The translations under genes were made by a program, and so were the position numbers. Below, one piece after another: positions 11,910 through 23,567 of a DNA stretch of 64,000 nucleotides (its first letter is position 1; each line of letters starts with the position of its first letter). This stretch comes from Burkholderiales bacterium JOSHI_001. GTDB lineage: Bacteria > Pseudomonadota > Gammaproteobacteria > Burkholderiales > Burkholderiaceae_C. The stretch spans positions 3,992,090 to 4,056,089 of the forward strand of contig CM001438.1 in NCBI GenBank assembly GCA_000244995.1, read 5' to 3'. The notes below the pieces were generated by a model, which saw only the letters and a list, made by a program, of their open reading frames with translations, did not search any database and was not told the origin of the DNA.

Positions 11910-13385
11910 TTACTTGGGGAACTTGGACTGCGCCACGTGCTGCAGCAACTCGGTCACCGACACATGCATCACGTCGGTGAAGGGCTTGGGGTACAGGCCC
12001 ATCGCCAGCGTGGCCACGGCCAGCACGGCCAGCATGGCGAATTCGCGGCTGTTGATGTCGGTGAGCTCGCGCACATGGTCGTTCGCGATGTCGCCGAAGT
12101 ACACCCGCTTGACCATCCACAGGGTGTAGGCGGCACCAAACACCAGGGCGGTGGCGGCCAGCGCGCCGAGCCAGAAGTTGAACTTCACCGTGCCCAGGAT
12201 CACCATCCATTCACCGACGAAGCCCGCGGTGCCCGGCAGGCCGCAATTGGCCATCGCGAAGAACACCGCCAGCGCCACGAACTTGGGCATGGTGTTCACC
12301 ACGCCGCCGTAGTCGGCGATCTGACGCGAGTGCACCCGGTCGTACAGCACACCAATGCACAGGAACATGGCGCCGGAAACAAAGCCGTGGCTGACCATCT
12401 GCACCAACGCGCCGGACACGCCCAGTTCGTTGAAGATGAAAAAGCCCAGGGTCACGAAGCCCATGTGCGCGATGGACGAATAGGCCACCAGCTTCTTCAT
12501 GTCCTGCTGCACCAGGGCCACCAGGCCGATGTAGATGACCGCGATCAGGCTCAGGGCCACGATCAGCCAGGCGTATTCACGGCTGGCGTCGGGCGCGATG
12601 GGCATGGAAAAGCGCAGGAAGCCGTAGGCGCCCAGCTTCAGCATGATGGCCGCCAGCACCACCGAGCCGCCCGTGGGCGCTTCCACGTGGGCGTCGGGCA
12701 GCCAGGTGTGCACCGGCCACATCGGCACCTTCACCGAGAAGGCGGCAAAGAAGGCGAAGAACAGCAGCGCCTGCGCGCCCGGTGTCAGCGGCACCTTGTG
12801 CCAGGCGGCGATGGAGAAGCTGCCGGTCTGGTAGTACAGGTAGGTCAGCGCCACCAGCATCAGCAGCGAGCCGGCCAGGGTGTAGAGGAAGAACTTGAAG
12901 GCCGCGTACACGCGCTTCGGGCCGCCCCAGATGCCGATGATCAGGTACATCGGGATCAGCGTGGCTTCGAAGAACACGTAGAACAGCAGGCCGTCGGCCG
13001 CTGCGAACACACCCACCAGCAGGCCCGACAGGATGAGGAAGGAGCCCATGTACATGGCCACCCCCTCGGTGATGACTTCCCAGCCGGCGATGACCACCAC
13101 CACGGTGATGAAGGCCGTCAGCAGCACGAACCACACCGAGATGCCGTCCACGCCCAGGTGGTAGCTGACCTTGAAGCGCTCGATCCAGGGCAGGTTCTCC
13201 TGGAACTGCAGCGCACCACTGCCAAGGTCGAAGCCGGTGATCAGCGGCAGCGTCACCAGGAAGCTGGCCATGGCGCCGAGCAGCGCCACCCAACGCACCA
13301 GCCCGGCGTTGTTGTCCTTGCCGATGGCCAGCAACAGCGCGCCCACCGCGATGGGCAGCCAGATCGAAACACTCAAAAGACCCAT
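11910..13385 (-). CDS. nuoM: NADH-quinone oxidoreductase subunit M
   Basis: The 491-residue antiporter-like subunit has about 14 helices. Diagnostic stretches are FFVFFEAT-like LLFYVFFEATLIPMYLIIGIWG (the conserved TM5 Glu) and PVHTWLPDAHVEAPTGGSVVLA. It is placed between nuoL (22 bases upstream) and nuoN, the usual order. Length is normal. Confidence 0.97.
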   Translation of the reverse strand: MGLLSVSIWLPIAVGALLLAIGKDNNAGLVRWVALLGAMASFLVTLPLITGFDLGSGALQFQENLPWIERFKVSYHLGVDGISVWFVLLTAFITVVVVIAGWEVITEGVAMYMGSFLILSGLLVGVFAAADGLLFYVFFEATLIPMYLIIGIWGGPKRVYAAFKFFLYTLAGSLLMLVALTYLYYQTGSFSIAAWHKVPLTPGAQALLFFAFFAAFSVKVPMWPVHTWLPDAHVEAPTGGSVVLAAIMLKLGAYGFLRFSMPIAPDASREYAWLIVALSLIAVIYIGLVALVQQDMKKLVAYSSIAHMGFVTLGFFIFNELGVSGALVQMVSHGFVSGAMFLCIGVLYDRVHSRQIADYGGVVNTMPKFVALAVFFAMANCGLPGTAGFVGEWMVILGTVKFNFWLGALAATALVFGAAYTLWMVKRVYFGDIANDHVRELTDINSREFAMLAVLAVATLAMGLYPKPFTDVMHVSVTELLQHVAQSKFPK

Positions 13386-13407
13386 TGTTCTTCTCCGCCC
13401 TGTCCTG

Positions 13408-15474
13408 TCAGCGACCCAGGTAGCCGCCGAGGGTGGGCCACAGCTGCCAGGTGAGCAGGCCGAACACGCCCAGCAACATCACCAGCGCATACCAGTAGAG
13501 GTAGCCCGTCTGCGCCAGCCGCGCAAGTTGGGCAATGCCGCCCACCGCCTTGGCCGAACCATTGATCACCGCGCCGTCGATCAGCCCCTGATCGCCGCCC
13601 TTCCACAGCCCCATGCCCAGCAGGCGGGCCCCGGCGGACAGCACGTTCTCGTTGAACCAGTCCATGTAGTACTTATTCTCCAGCACCTTCACCAGCGGCG
13701 ACAGGGCCTTGCCGATGGCCGCGGGAATGGCCGGCGCGACGAGGTAGAACACGAAGGCCACCACCACCCCACCCAGCGCCAGCAGGAAGGGCAGCGAGGT
13801 GAAGGAGTGCGCCCCCATGCCGAATGCGCCATGCACGTGGTGGAACTCCTCGTGCAGGAAGCCCATGGCCTTGTGCGCTTCGCCGTTGACGAAGATGGCG
13901 CCCTTGAAGAACTCGCCGTGCAGCAGGGGTTCGATGGTGAAGTAGCCGATGAAGGCCGACGGCACCATCAGCAGCACCAGCGGCAGCCACACCACCCAGG
14001 GCGATTCATGCGGGGTGTGGGCATGGCCGAGGTCGTCGCCATGGCCGTGGTCATCGGCGTGGGCATGGTCGTCTTCCGGCGGGAAGGGCTTGTGGTGGAA
14101 GCGCTCCTTGCCGTGGAAGACCAGGAAGAACATGCGGAAGGAATAGAAGGCCGTGACGAACACGCCGGCGATGACCGCGAAGTACGCGAAGTGCGCGCCC
14201 GGCAGCTGGCTGGCGTGCACCGCCTCGATGATGCTGTCCTTGCTGTAGAAGCCGCTGAAGAAGGGGGTGCCGATCAGCGCCAGCGATCCCACCAGGGACG
14301 TGAACCAGGTGATCTTCATGTGCTTCCACAGCCCGCCCATGTTGCGGATGTCCTGGTCATGGTGCATGCCGATGATGACCGAGCCCGCCCCCAGGAACAG
14401 CAGGGCCTTGAAGAAGGCGTGCGTCATCAGGTGGAAGACGGCCACCGGGTAGGCCGACACACCCAGCGCCACGGTCATGTAGCCCAGCTGCGACAGCGTG
14501 GAATAGGCCACCACGCGCTTGATGTCGTTCTGGATGATGCCCAGGAAACCCATGAACAGCGCGGTGATGGCACCGATGACGAGCACGAAGTTCAGCGCCG
14601 TGTCGCTCAGCTCGAACAGCGGGCTCATGCGCGTGACCATGAAGATGCCGGCCGTCACCATGGTGGCGGCGTGGATCAGCGCGGAAATCGGCGTCGGGCC
14701 TTCCATGGAATCGGGCAGCCACACGTGCAGCGGCACCTGAGCGCTCTTGCCCATGGCGCCAATGAACAGGCAGATGCAGATCACCGAGATCAGCATCCAT
14801 TCACCACCCCACAGGCTGGCGGCCGGGAAGGGCAGCTTGGCCAGTTCGCCGGCCTTGGCGAACACCTCCACGTAGTTCAGGCTGCCGGTGAAGGCGGCGA
14901 TCAGTCCGATGCCCAGGATGAAGCCGAAGTCGCCCACCCGGTTCACCAGGAAGGCCTTCATGTTGGCGAAGATGGCGGTGGGCTTCTTGAACCAGAAGCC
15001 GATGAGCAGGTAGGACACCAGGCCCACCGCTTCCCAGCCGAAGAACAGCTGCAGGAAGTTGTTGCTCATCACCAGCATCATCATGCTGAAGGTGAACAGC
15101 GAGATGTAGCTGAAGAAGCGCTGGTAGCCCGGGTCTTCGGCCATGTAGCCGATGGTGTAGATGTGGACCATCAGCGACACGAAGGTGACCACGCACATCA
15201 TCATCGCGGTCAGGCCGTCGATCATGAAGCCGACTTCCATCTTCAGACCGCCCACGTTCATCCATTCATAGACGGTGGCGTTGAAGCGGGCACCGGCCAC
15301 CACATCGTTCAGGGTGATGGCGGAGGCGATGAAGGCCACCAGCACGCCCAGGATGGTGGCACTGTGGGCGCCGGCGCGGCCCACGGCCTTGCCGAAGAAG
15401 CCGGCGACGATGCAGCCGGCCAGGGGCGCCAGCGCGGCCGTGAGCAGCAGGTTCTGGGAAAGTTGTCCGGCCAT
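13408..15474 (-). CDS. nuoL: NADH-quinone oxidoreductase subunit L
   Basis: The 688-residue subunit is the distal antiporter-like member of complex I, with the long lateral helix at the C terminus. It carries the conserved FFGWEAVGLVSYLLIGFW (TM5 Glu), QVPLHVWLPDSMEGPTPISAL and a lysine block around DIKRVVAYSTLSQLGYM. A His/Asp-rich loop near residues 455-480 (EDDHAHADDHGHGDDLGHAH) is an unusual, possibly metal-binding cytoplasmic or periplasmic insertion. It starts 5 bases after nuoK. Confidence 0.97.
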   Translation of the reverse strand: MAGQLSQNLLLTAALAPLAGCIVAGFFGKAVGRAGAHSATILGVLVAFIASAITLNDVVAGARFNATVYEWMNVGGLKMEVGFMIDGLTAMMMCVVTFVSLMVHIYTIGYMAEDPGYQRFFSYISLFTFSMMMLVMSNNFLQLFFGWEAVGLVSYLLIGFWFKKPTAIFANMKAFLVNRVGDFGFILGIGLIAAFTGSLNYVEVFAKAGELAKLPFPAASLWGGEWMLISVICICLFIGAMGKSAQVPLHVWLPDSMEGPTPISALIHAATMVTAGIFMVTRMSPLFELSDTALNFVLVIGAITALFMGFLGIIQNDIKRVVAYSTLSQLGYMTVALGVSAYPVAVFHLMTHAFFKALLFLGAGSVIIGMHHDQDIRNMGGLWKHMKITWFTSLVGSLALIGTPFFSGFYSKDSIIEAVHASQLPGAHFAYFAVIAGVFVTAFYSFRMFFLVFHGKERFHHKPFPPEDDHAHADDHGHGDDLGHAHTPHESPWVVWLPLVLLMVPSAFIGYFTIEPLLHGEFFKGAIFVNGEAHKAMGFLHEEFHHVHGAFGMGAHSFTSLPFLLALGGVVVAFVFYLVAPAIPAAIGKALSPLVKVLENKYYMDWFNENVLSAGARLLGMGLWKGGDQGLIDGAVINGSAKAVGGIAQLARLAQTGYLYWYALVMLLGVFGLLTWQLWPTLGGYLGR

Positions 15475-15479
15475 GGCGG

Positions 15480-15797
15480 TCAGCCCTTGAGGGTGTCGAG
15501 TTGCTCGACGTCGATGGTGGCGCGGTTGCGGAACAGCACCACCAGGATCGCGAGGCCAATGGCCGACTCGGCCGCCGCCACGGTGAGGATGAAGAACACG
15601 AAGACCTGGCCCGCCATGTCGCCCAGGAAGTGCGAGAAGGCGACAAAGTTCATGTTCACCGCCAGCAGCATCAGCTCGATCGCCATCAGCAGCACGATGA
15701 GGTTGCGGCGGTTCAGGTAGATGCCGATCACCGACAGCGCGAACAGCACGCCGCCCAGCGACAGGAAGTGACCCAGCGTCAGGGTTCCGTAGTTCAT
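15480..15797 (-). CDS. nuoK: NADH-quinone oxidoreductase subunit K
   Basis: The 105-residue, three-helix membrane subunit has [24 protein letters not shown] with the conserved glutamates in TM2 and TM3 ([13 protein letters not shown]). The frame is open further upstream, but that part is antisense or shadow of nuoJ. The ATG at 15797 overlaps the nuoJ stop (ATGA) and gives the standard length of about 100 residues. Confidence 0.97.
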   Translation of the reverse strand: MNYGTLTLGHFLSLGGVLFALSVIGIYLNRRNLIVLLMAIELMLLAVNMNFVAFSHFLGDMAGQVFVFFILTVAAAESAIGLAILVVLFRNRATIDVEQLDTLKG

Positions 15798-16447
15798 GGC
15801 TTGCTCCCTGCGGGCTGGGCTTCGGCGGCGGCCGCCGGCACCGACGGCAGGTCCACCACCGGCGGCATGGGCACGATGCGCAGGCGATCGGCCTTCTTGG
15901 CCTTCACCTGCTCGGACGCGTCCATGTAGCGGCTGTCCTTGCGGCGGCGCAGGGTCAGCGCGATGGCCGCCACGATGGCCACCAGCAGCAGCACCGCGGC
16001 CACCTGCAGCGGGTACAGGTACTTGGTGTAGATCTCGATGCCCAACAGCTTGGTGTTGCCCATGGCCACGGCCTGCGCGGCCAGCGGCTTGGTTTCGCTG
16101 ACGTTGAAACCCTTGGTCAGCACCAGGGCCATTTCCAGCGCGATGACCGCACCCACCAGACCGGCCAGCGGCAGGTGGGACCAGAAACCTTCGCGGAAGC
16201 CGTCGGTGTTCAGGTCCAGCATCATCACCACGAACAGGAACAGCACCATCACCGCGCCCACGTACACGAGCACCAGCGCGATGGCCAGGAATTCGGCCTT
16301 CAGCAGCATCCACACGCACGAAGCGCTGGCGAAGGCCAGCACGAGGAACAGGGTCGCGTGCACCGTGCTTCGCGCCGTGATGACACGGAACGATGCGAAC
16401 AGCAGCACGGCGGAGAACAGGTAGAACAGGGCGCCGATGGTTGTCAT
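15794..16447 (-). CDS. nuoJ: NADH-quinone oxidoreductase subunit J
   Basis: The 217-residue membrane subunit has five hydrophobic helices in the first ~165 residues, including the conserved [16 protein letters not shown] region that holds the pi-bulge helix linked to quinone coupling. The last ~45 residues are polar and Ala/Pro-rich (ending AQPAGSKP), a soluble tail that seems to vary among relatives. It lies 50 bases after nuoI and is coupled to nuoK through a four-base overlap. Confidence 0.96.
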   Translation of the reverse strand: MTTIGALFYLFSAVLLFASFRVITARSTVHATLFLVLAFASASCVWMLLKAEFLAIALVLVYVGAVMVLFLFVVMMLDLNTDGFREGFWSHLPLAGLVGAVIALEMALVLTKGFNVSETKPLAAQAVAMGNTKLLGIEIYTKYLYPLQVAAVLLLVAIVAAIALTLRRRKDSRYMDASEQVKAKKADRLRIVPMPPVVDLPSVPAAAAEAQPAGSKP

Positions 16448-16497
16448 GTCTTGGTCCTGGCGGTAGCGCTCAAAAGCCGGCCTGGCGGCCGCAGCCT

Positions 16498-17007
16498 TCA
16501 GCGGTACTTCGCGTCGGCCTCCTTGTTGGCGGCGATCTCTTTTTCGTAGCGGTCACCCACGGCCAGCAACATGTCCTTGGTGAAGTACAGGTCGCCGCGC
16601 TTTTCGCCGTGGTATTCGAAGATGTGCGTCTCGACGATGGAATCCACCGGGCAGCTTTCTTCGCAGAAGCCGCAGAAGATGCACTTGGTCAGGTCGATGT
16701 CGTAGCGCGTGGTGCGGCGGCTGCCGTCGGCGCGCACATCGCTTTCAATCGTGATGGCCATGGCCGGGCACACCGCTTCGCACAGCTTGCAGGCGATGCA
16801 GCGTTCTTCGCCGTTGTCGTAGCGGCGCAGCGCGTGCAGGCCGCGGAAACGCGGGCTCATCGGCGTTTTTTCTTCCGGGAACTGGATCGTGATCTTCTTC
16901 TGGAAGAAATGGCGCCCGGTGAGCTTCATGCCCTTGAGCAACTCCAGCAGCATGAAGCTGGAGAGGAAGTCTTTCACCGACGTGGGGGACGAGGCAGAAG
17001 TGTTCAT
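16498..17007 (-). CDS. nuoI: NADH-quinone oxidoreductase subunit I (8Fe ferredoxin)
   Basis: The 169-residue peripheral-arm subunit carries two [4Fe-4S] clusters, N6a and N6b. The motifs are [12 protein letters not shown] and [14 protein letters not shown]. The start at 17007 ([10 protein letters not shown]) is the first ATG that does not overlap nuoH and lies 5 bases after the nuoH stop; the upstream open frame is nuoH shadow. It passes electrons toward NuoB near the membrane interface. Confidence 0.97.
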   Translation of the reverse strand: MNTSASSPTSVKDFLSSFMLLELLKGMKLTGRHFFQKKITIQFPEEKTPMSPRFRGLHALRRYDNGEERCIACKLCEAVCPAMAITIESDVRADGSRRTTRYDIDLTKCIFCGFCEESCPVDSIVETHIFEYHGEKRGDLYFTKDMLLAVGDRYEKEIAANKEADAKYR

Positions 17008-17012
17008 GGGCT

Positions 17013-18074
17013 TCACTTCCAGATGTTGAACGGGGACTGAATCCACAAGCCCACCACCACCAGCCACACCAGCGTGACCGGGATGAAGATCTTCCAGCCC
17101 AGGCGCATGATCTGGTCGTATCGGTAGCGCGGGAAGGTGGCGCGCACCCACAGGAACATGGTGACCACCACGAAGACCTTGATGCCCAGCCAGATCCAGC
17201 CCGGGATGAAGTCCAGGAAGGCCACCGGCGCGGCCCAGCCGCCCAGGAACAGCAGCACGGTCAGCATCGACACCAGCCACATGTTGGCGTACTCGGCCAG
17301 GAAGAACATGGCAAACGCCATGCCCGAGTACTCGATCATGTGGCCGGCCACGATTTCCGATTCGCCTTCGACCACGTCAAAGGGGTGGCGGTTGGTTTCG
17401 GCCAGGCCGGAAATGAAATAGACCAGGAAGATGGGCAGCAGCGGCAGCCAGTTCCAGGACAGGAAGTTCAGGCCCATGCTGGCCATGGTGCCCTTGTTCT
17501 GCACCTGCACGATCTCGGTCATGTTCAGCGTGCCCGACACCATCAGCACCACCACCAGCGCGAAGCCCATGGCGATTTCATAGCTGACCATCTGGGCTGA
17601 CGCGCGCAAGGCGCCCAGGAAGGCGTACTTCGAATTGCTGGACCAGCCGGCGATGATGACGCCGTACACCTCCAGCGAGGTGATGGCCATCAGGAACAGC
17701 AGGCCGGCATTCACGTTGGCCAGCACCACGTCGGGGCCGAAGGGCACCACGGCCCAGGCGGCCAGCGCCGGCATGATGGTCATCACCGGGGCCAGGAAGA
17801 ACAGGCCCTTGCTCGCGGCGGTGGGACGGATGATCTCCTTGAAGATCAGCTTCACAGCATCCGCGATGGGGGTCAGCAGGCCGTAGGGGCCCACGCGGTT
17901 GGGGCCGGGGCGCACCTGGGTGAAGCCGATGCCCTTGCGTTCCCACAGCGTGAGGTAGGCCACGCAGCCCATCAGCGGCGCCACCAGCACGATGATCTTG
18001 ATCAGGTTCCAGACCACGGCCCACAAGGTGCCGCCCAGGAGACCTGCGCCGAATTGGTTGACGGTGTCGATCAT
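17013..18074 (-). CDS. nuoH: NADH-quinone oxidoreductase subunit H
   Basis: The 353-residue membrane subunit forms the quinone-entry region with NuoB and NuoD. It has eight or nine helices and the characteristic loop [21 protein letters not shown], followed by [10 protein letters not shown] and [17 protein letters not shown]. An upstream in-frame ATG at 18095 would overlap nuo[10 protein letters not shown] at 18074, 7 bases after the nuoG stop, fits family N termini better. Confidence 0.96.
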   Translation of the reverse strand: MIDTVNQFGAGLLGGTLWAVVWNLIKIIVLVAPLMGCVAYLTLWERKGIGFTQVRPGPNRVGPYGLLTPIADAVKLIFKEIIRPTAASKGLFFLAPVMTIMPALAAWAVVPFGPDVVLANVNAGLLFLMAITSLEVYGVIIAGWSSNSKYAFLGALRASAQMVSYEIAMGFALVVVLMVSGTLNMTEIVQVQNKGTMASMGLNFLSWNWLPLLPIFLVYFISGLAETNRHPFDVVEGESEIVAGHMIEYSGMAFAMFFLAEYANMWLVSMLTVLLFLGGWAAPVAFLDFIPGWIWLGIKVFVVVTMFLWVRATFPRYRYDQIMRLGWKIFIPVTLVWLVVVGLWIQSPFNIWK

Positions 18075-18081
18075 GATCGGT

Positions 18082-20397
18082 TCAAGCCTTCTCAACCGTC
18101 AGCGGGCCGAACATGGCACCCAAGGTGGCGGTGGCCGGGTGGCCAGCCGGCACGCGCACGGTGTTCGCGGCCAGGCTGGCGTCGGCGCGGGCGGGCAGTT
18201 CGGCGCTGGCGCCGCCCTGCTTCACACGCACGGTGTCGCCGTCCTTCAGGCCCAGTTGCTGCATCAGCGCCTGCGGCAGGCGCGCCACCGGCGGTTTGGC
18301 GTCGGCCGTGCGCTGCAGGCTTTCGGCACGGCGCACCAGGGCGTCGGTGCTGTAGATGGGCACGTCGGCCAGGCGCTGCAGACCCGCCTGAGGTGCAGCC
18401 AGCGTGATGGCGGCGTCGCTGCTGTTGGACAAGCGCAGCGTGACAGCGCTCTGGTCGCCCAGCGCTTCGCGCCTCACCTCGTCGGCGCTTTCCTGGTGGA
18501 AGCCGGGCAGGCCCAGCAGGTTGCCCAGCACGCGCAGCACCTTCCATGCCGGACGGGTGTCGCCCAGCGGGGGCACCACACCCTGGAAGCTTTGCACCCG
18601 GCCTTCGGCATTGACGTAGCTGCCGGCGGTTTCGGTGAAAGGGGCGATGGGCAGCAGCACGTCGGCGTTGTCCACCGCGGCGTCCTTGAAGGACGTGAGC
18701 GCGACGACCAGGCCAGACCCCGCCAGTGCGGCCTTCGCGGCAGCAGCGTCGGCGGCGTCCAGCGCGGGTTCCACGTTCAGCAGCAGCAGGGCCTTCATGG
18801 GGCGGCTCAGCATCTGACCGGCGTTCAGGCCACCGGCGCCGGGCATGGCCACCAGTTGCGCGCCCACGCTGTTGGCGGCTTCGCCCAGGTAGCCCACGGA
18901 CGCACCGGTCTGGGCGCCGATCCACTGGGCCAGCGACAGCAGCACACCGGCCTGCGGGTGCTGCGCGGCGGCATTGCCCAGCAGCACGGCGCGGTGTTCG
19001 CCGTTCAGCAGCGCCTCGGCCGCAGCCTGGGCGTCTTCATTCACCAAGGCGGGCGCCGGCGCGGCCACGCCCTTGGCGGCGGCAATGTAGCCCGCCACGT
19101 CGGCCAGGGCCTGCGGCCAGGCATCCGGTGCCGCGGTGATGCGGCCGGCCAGCGGCAGGGCCCAATCGTCGTGCGACGCATTCAGGCTGAACACCCGGGC
19201 GCCGTGGCGCGTGGAATGGCGCAGGCGTTGCGCAAACAGCGGGTGGTCCTTGCGCAGGAAGCTGCCCACCACCAAGGTGCTGTCCAGGTGCCGCAGGTTG
19301 GCGATGGGCAGGCCCAGCCAGCGCGCCTGGCCGGCGATGGTGTTGCCGAAATCGGCGTGGCGGGTGCGGTGGTCGATGTTGGCGCTGCCCAGGCCGCGCA
19401 CCAGTTGCGCCAGCAGGTGCAGTTCTTCCACCGTGCTGTTGGCCGAGCCGATGGCGCCCACGTCGGCGGTGCCGTGCTCGGCAATCACGCGCTTCAGGCC
19501 GTCGGCCACGTAGCCCAGCGCGGTGTTCCAGTCCACCGGCTGCCACTGCCCGCCCTGCTTGATCATGGGCTGGGTGAGGCGCGCTTCGCTGTTCAGCGCT
19601 TCGTAGCTGAAGCGGTCGCGGTCGGCGATCCAGCACTCGTTCACCGCTTCGTTTTCCAGCGGCACCACGCGCAGCACCTTGTTGTTCTTCACCTGCACCA
19701 CCAGGTTGGCACCGGTGGAATCGTGCGGGCTGATGCTCTTGCGGCGCGACAGCTCCCAGGTACGGGCGCTGTAGCGAAAGGGCTTGCTGGTGAGCGCGCC
19801 CACCGGGCAGATGTCGATCATGTTGCCCGACAACTCGGAGTCGATGGTCTTGCCCAGGAAGGTGGTGATCTCGGAGTGTTCACCCCGGTGCTGCATGCCC
19901 AGTTCCATGATGCCGGCCACTTCCTGGCCGAAGCGCACGCAGCGGGTGCAGTGGATGCAGCGGCTCATTTCTTCCATGGAAATGAGCGGGCCCACGTTCT
20001 TGTGGAACACCACGCGCTTTTCTTCCTGGTAGCGCGAGCTGCTGCCGCCGTAGCCCACGGCCAGGTCTTGCAACTGGCATTCGCCACCCTGGTCGCAAAT
20101 GGGGCAGTCCAGCGGGTGGTTGATGAGCAGGAACTCCATCACCGACTTCTGGGCCTTCACGGCCTTGTCGGACTTGGTGCGCACCACCATGCCCTGCGTG
20201 ACCGGCGTGGCGCAGGCGGGCATGGGCTTGGGCGCCTTTTCCACTTCCACCAGGCACATGCGGCAGTTGGCGGCGATGGACAACTTCTTGTGATAACAGA
20301 AGTGCGGGATGTACACGCCGGCCGCGTCGGCCGCGTGCATGACCACGCTGCCTTCCTTGACCAGGACCTTCTTGCCGTCGAGTTCGATGTCTAGCAT
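18082..20397 (-). CDS. nuoG: NADH-quinone oxidoreductase subunit G
   Basis: The 771-residue peripheral-arm subunit has an N-terminal [2Fe-2S] domain (residues ~30-80, with [22 protein letters not shown]), a His/Cys-ligated [4Fe-4S] region ([18 protein letters not shown]) and further cysteines in [13 protein letters not shown] and [15 protein letters not shown] molybdopterin-oxidoreductase-like domain follows. Length agrees with proteobacterial NuoG without the longer E. coli extension. It lies 16 bases after nuoF. Confidence 0.96.
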   Translation of the reverse strand: MLDIELDGKKVLVKEGSVVMHAADAAGVYIPHFCYHKKLSIAANCRMCLVEVEKAPKPMPACATPVTQGMVVRTKSDKAVKAQKSVMEFLLINHPLDCPICDQGGECQLQDLAVGYGGSSSRYQEEKRVVFHKNVGPLISMEEMSRCIHCTRCVRFGQEVAGIMELGMQHRGEHSEITTFLGKTIDSELSGNMIDICPVGALTSKPFRYSARTWELSRRKSISPHDSTGANLVVQVKNNKVLRVVPLENEAVNECWIADRDRFSYEALNSEARLTQPMIKQGGQWQPVDWNTALGYVADGLKRVIAEHGTADVGAIGSANSTVEELHLLAQLVRGLGSANIDHRTRHADFGNTIAGQARWLGLPIANLRHLDSTLVVGSFLRKDHPLFAQRLRHSTRHGARVFSLNASHDDWALPLAGRITAAPDAWPQALADVAGYIAAAKGVAAPAPALVNEDAQAAAEALLNGEHRAVLLGNAAAQHPQAGVLLSLAQWIGAQTGASVGYLGEAANSVGAQLVAMPGAGGLNAGQMLSRPMKALLLLNVEPALDAADAAAAKAALAGSGLVVALTSFKDAAVDNADVLLPIAPFTETAGSYVNAEGRVQSFQGVVPPLGDTRPAWKVLRVLGNLLGLPGFHQESADEVRREALGDQSAVTLRLSNSSDAAITLAAPQAGLQRLADVPIYSTDALVRRAESLQRTADAKPPVARLPQALMQQLGLKDGDTVRVKQGGASAELPARADASLAANTVRVPAGHPATATLGAMFGPLTVEKA

Positions 20398-20413
20398 GGT
20401 GTTGCGTTACCTG

Positions 20414-21766
20414 TCAGACGTACTGCGGGACCACGCAGGTCTTGTGTTCGATGTGGTGCACGAACTCGTCGCGGAAGTGCTTGAGCATGCCGCGCACCGG
20501 CATGGCCGCGGCGTCGCCCAGCGCGCAGATGGTGCGGCCCATGATGTTCTCGGCCACGTTGTCCAGCAGGGCCAGGTCATCGGCCCGGCCTTCGCCGTGT
20601 TCGATGCGGTTGACCAGGCGCCACAGCCAGCCGGTGCCTTCGCGGCAAGGCGTGCACTGGCCGCAGGATTCGTGGCTGTAGAAGTAGGACAGGCGCAGCA
20701 GGCTCTTCACCATGCAGCGGGTTTCGTCCATCACGATGACCGCGCCCGAGCCCAGCATGGAGCCGGCCTTGGCGATGGAGTCATAGTCCATCGTGCAGTC
20801 CATGATCACGTTGGCGGGCAGCACCGGCGCCGACGAACCGCCCGGGATCACGGCCTTCAGCTTCTTGCCACCCTTCACACCGCCCGCCAGTTCCAGCAGC
20901 TTGGCAAACGGCGTGCCCATCGGGATCTCGTAATTGCCCGGCCGTTGCACGTCGCCCACCATCGAGAAGATCTTGGTGCCGCCGTTGTTCGGCTTGCCGC
21001 ATTCGAGATAGGCCTGGCCACCGTTGCGGATGATCCAGGGCACCGCGGCGAAGGTCTCGGTGTTGTTGATGGTGGTGGGCTTGCCGTACAGGCCGAAGCT
21101 GGCCGGGAACGGCGGCTTGAAGCGCGGTTGGCCCTTCTTGCCTTCCAGGCTTTCCAGCAGCGCGGTTTCTTCGCCGCAGATGTAGGCGCCGAAGCCGTGG
21201 TGGGCGTGCAGCTGGAAGCTGTGGTTCGAACCCAGGATCTTGTTGCCCAGGTAGCCGGCGGCGCGGGCTTCTTCCAGCGCGGCCTCGAAGCGGTCGTAGA
21301 CCTCGAAGATCTCGCCGTGGATGTAGTTGTAGCCCACCGAGATGCCCATCGCGTAGGCCGCGATGATCATGCCTTCGATGACGATGTGCGGGTTGAACAT
21401 CAGGATGTCGCGGTCCTTGCAGGTCCCGGGTTCACCCTCGTCGCTGTTGCACACCAGGTACTTCTGCACCGGCAGCGCGCGCGGCATGAAGCTCCACTTC
21501 AGGCCCGTGGGGAAGCCGGCGCCGCCCCGACCGCGCAGACCGCTGCCCTTGACCTCGGCGATCACCTGGTCGGGCGTCATCGCTTCGGCCCCGCCCTGGC
21601 CCAGGATCTTCTTCAGCGCCTGGTAACCACCGCGGGCTTCGTAATCCGCGAGCCGCCAGTTGCCGCCGTTCAGGCCGGCGTAGATCTGGGCGTTGATGTG
21701 GCGGTCGTGGAAGCAGGTTTCCGCGCCGGTGGTCTGGAACTTCGACAGGTCGAGCATCGCGGCCAT
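20414..21766 (-). CDS. nuoF: NADH-quinone oxidoreductase subunit F (NADH/FMN subunit)
   Basis: The 450-residue subunit binds NADH and FMN and carries cluster N3. It has [13 protein letters not shown] and [17 protein letters not shown] for nucleotide/FMN binding and [14 protein letters not shown] for the [4Fe-4S] cluster, with a fourth cysteine further on in [12 protein letters not shown]. The start at 21766 ([10 protein letters not shown]) is 4 bases after the nuoE stop. Confidence 0.97.
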   Translation of the reverse strand: MAAMLDLSKFQTTGAETCFHDRHINAQIYAGLNGGNWRLADYEARGGYQALKKILGQGGAEAMTPDQVIAEVKGSGLRGRGGAGFPTGLKWSFMPRALPVQKYLVCNSDEGEPGTCKDRDILMFNPHIVIEGMIIAAYAMGISVGYNYIHGEIFEVYDRFEAALEEARAAGYLGNKILGSNHSFQLHAHHGFGAYICGEETALLESLEGKKGQPRFKPPFPASFGLYGKPTTINNTETFAAVPWIIRNGGQAYLECGKPNNGGTKIFSMVGDVQRPGNYEIPMGTPFAKLLELAGGVKGGKKLKAVIPGGSSAPVLPANVIMDCTMDYDSIAKAGSMLGSGAVIVMDETRCMVKSLLRLSYFYSHESCGQCTPCREGTGWLWRLVNRIEHGEGRADDLALLDNVAENIMGRTICALGDAAAMPVRGMLKHFRDEFVHHIEHKTCVVPQYV

Positions 21767-21770
21767 GTCC

Positions 21771-22292
21771 TTACTTCGCTTGTGCCTTGAGCAGGTCGAC
21801 CAGCTCGTCGAGCCGTTCGTTGCTCATGTAGCTGACCATCTGGCGGTCGTTCACCAGGGCCACCGGCGCGTCGGCGCAGGCGCCCAGGCATTCGCACTTC
21901 TGCACCGTGAACAGGCCGTCGGGCGTGGTGCCGCCGTCTTCGATGCCCAGCTTCTTGCACAGGTGTTCCAGCGCCTGCTGGCCATTGCGCAACTGGCAGG
22001 GCAGGTTGGTGCAGACGTTCAACTTGAACTGGCCCACCGGCTGCTGGTTGTACATGTTGTAGAAGGTGGTCACCTCGCGCACGGCGATGGGCGCCATGCC
22101 CAGGTGCGCGGCGATGGCCTCTTCGGCCGCGGCCGAGACCCAGCCCTGTTCCTGCTGCACGATGGACAGGCAGGCCATCACGGCGGACTGTTTCTGGTCC
22201 GCGGGGTACTTGGCCACTTCCTTGTCGAAGCGGGCCAGGGTGGCGGCGGACAGCGGCGCCGCAGGCGCCTTGGGGGCTTCAGTGATGCTCAT
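21771..22292 (-). CDS. nuoE: NADH-quinone oxidoreductase subunit E (2Fe-2S)
   Basis: The 173-residue thioredoxin-like [2Fe-2S] subunit (cluster N1a) has ligands in [10 protein letters not shown] and [12 protein letters not shown]. The N-terminal ~20 residues are Ala/Pro-rich and variable. The start at 22292 overlaps the nuoD stop (ATGA); the larger open frame upstream is a shadow of nuoD. Confidence 0.97.
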   Translation of the reverse strand: MSITEAPKAPAAPLSAATLARFDKEVAKYPADQKQSAVMACLSIVQQEQGWVSAAAEEAIAAHLGMAPIAVREVTTFYNMYNQQPVGQFKLNVCTNLPCQLRNGQQALEHLCKKLGIEDGGTTPDGLFTVQKCECLGACADAPVALVNDRQMVSYMSNERLDELVDLLKAQAK

Positions 22293-23542
22293 CGATCGAT
22301 CTCGCCGAACACGATGTCCATGGTGCCGATGATGGCCACCGCGTCCGCGATCATGTGGCCGCGGCTCATTTCGTCCAGGGCCGCCAGGTGCGCGAAGCCC
22401 GGGGCACGGATCTTCAGGCGGTAGGGCTTGTTGGCCCCGTCGCTGACCAGGTAGATGCCGAACTCGCCCTTGGGGTGCTCCACCGCCGCATAGGCTTCGC
22501 CTTCGGGCACGTGGAAGCCTTCGGTGAAGAGCTTGAAGTGGTGGATCAGCTCTTCCATGCTGGTCTTCATGTCCACCCGCGACGGCGGCGCCACCTTGTG
22601 GTTGTCGGTGATCACCGGGCCGGGGTTGGCACGCAGCCAGGCCACGCACTGCTGGATGATGCGGTTGGACTGGCGCATCTCTTCCACGCGCACCAGGTAG
22701 CGGTCGTAGGTGTCGCCGTTCACGCCCAGCGCCAGGTCGAAATCGACCTGGCCGTACACGTCGTAGGGCTGGTTCTTGCGCAGGTCCCAGGCGATGCCCG
22801 AGCCGCGCAGCATCGGACCGGTGAGGCCGAGGTTCAGCGCGCGTTCGGGCGTGACCACGCCGATGCCCACAGTGCGCTGCTTCCAGATGCGGTTGTCGGT
22901 GAGCAGGGTTTCGTACTCATCCACCTGGGTCGGGAAGCGGCGGCAGAAGTCGTCGATGTAGTCCAGGAGCGTTCCCTGGCGGTTCTGGTTCAGCGCGTCG
23001 ATGGCGCGCTGGTTCTTGATCTTGCTGACCTTGTACTGCGGCATGCTGTCGGGCAGGTCGCGGTACACACCGCCTGGGCGGAAGTAGGCCGCGTGCATGC
23101 GCGCACCGGACACCGCCTCGTACATGTCGAACAGGTCTTCACGTTCGCGGAAGCAGTACACGAACATGTTCATCGCGCCGCAGTCCAGGCCGTGCGCGCC
23201 CAGCCACATCAGGTGGTTCAACAGGCGCGTGATCTCGCTGAACATCACGCGGATGTACTGTGCACGCACCGGCACCTGGATGCCCATCAGCTTCTCGATG
23301 GCCAGGCAGTAGGCGTGCTCGTTGCACATCATCGAGACGTAGTCCAGCCGGTCCATGTAGGGCAGGCTCTGGATGTAGGTCTTGCTTTCGGCCAGCTTCT
23401 CGGTGGCACGGTGCAGCAGGCCGATGTGCGGGTCGGCGCGCTGGATGACTTCGCCGTCCAGTTCCAGCACCAGGCGCAGCACGCCGTGCGCGGCCGGGTG
23501 CTGGGGACCGAAGTTCAGCGTGTAGTTCTTGATCTCTGCCAT
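22289..23542 (-). CDS. nuoD: NADH-quinone oxidoreductase subunit D
   Basis: The 417-residue, 49-kDa-type subunit lines the quinone pocket with NuoB. It has the N-terminal [22 protein letters not shown] block with the key histidine, [14 protein letters not shown], and the C-terminal [18 protein letters not shown] region and DIVFGEIDR end. It is separate from nuoC (25-base gap), not fused as in E. coli. Confidence 0.97.
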   Translation of the reverse strand: MAEIKNYTLNFGPQHPAAHGVLRLVLELDGEVIQRADPHIGLLHRATEKLAESKTYIQSLPYMDRLDYVSMMCNEHAYCLAIEKLMGIQVPVRAQYIRVMFSEITRLLNHLMWLGAHGLDCGAMNMFVYCFREREDLFDMYEAVSGARMHAAYFRPGGVYRDLPDSMPQYKVSKIKNQRAIDALNQNRQGTLLDYIDDFCRRFPTQVDEYETLLTDNRIWKQRTVGIGVVTPERALNLGLTGPMLRGSGIAWDLRKNQPYDVYGQVDFDLALGVNGDTYDRYLVRVEEMRQSNRIIQQCVAWLRANPGPVITDNHKVAPPSRVDMKTSMEELIHHFKLFTEGFHVPEGEAYAAVEHPKGEFGIYLVSDGANKPYRLKIRAPGFAHLAALDEMSRGHMIADAVAIIGTMDIVFGEIDR

Positions 23543-23567
23543 GGGGTTTCCGGTTCTCGCCTACGGC

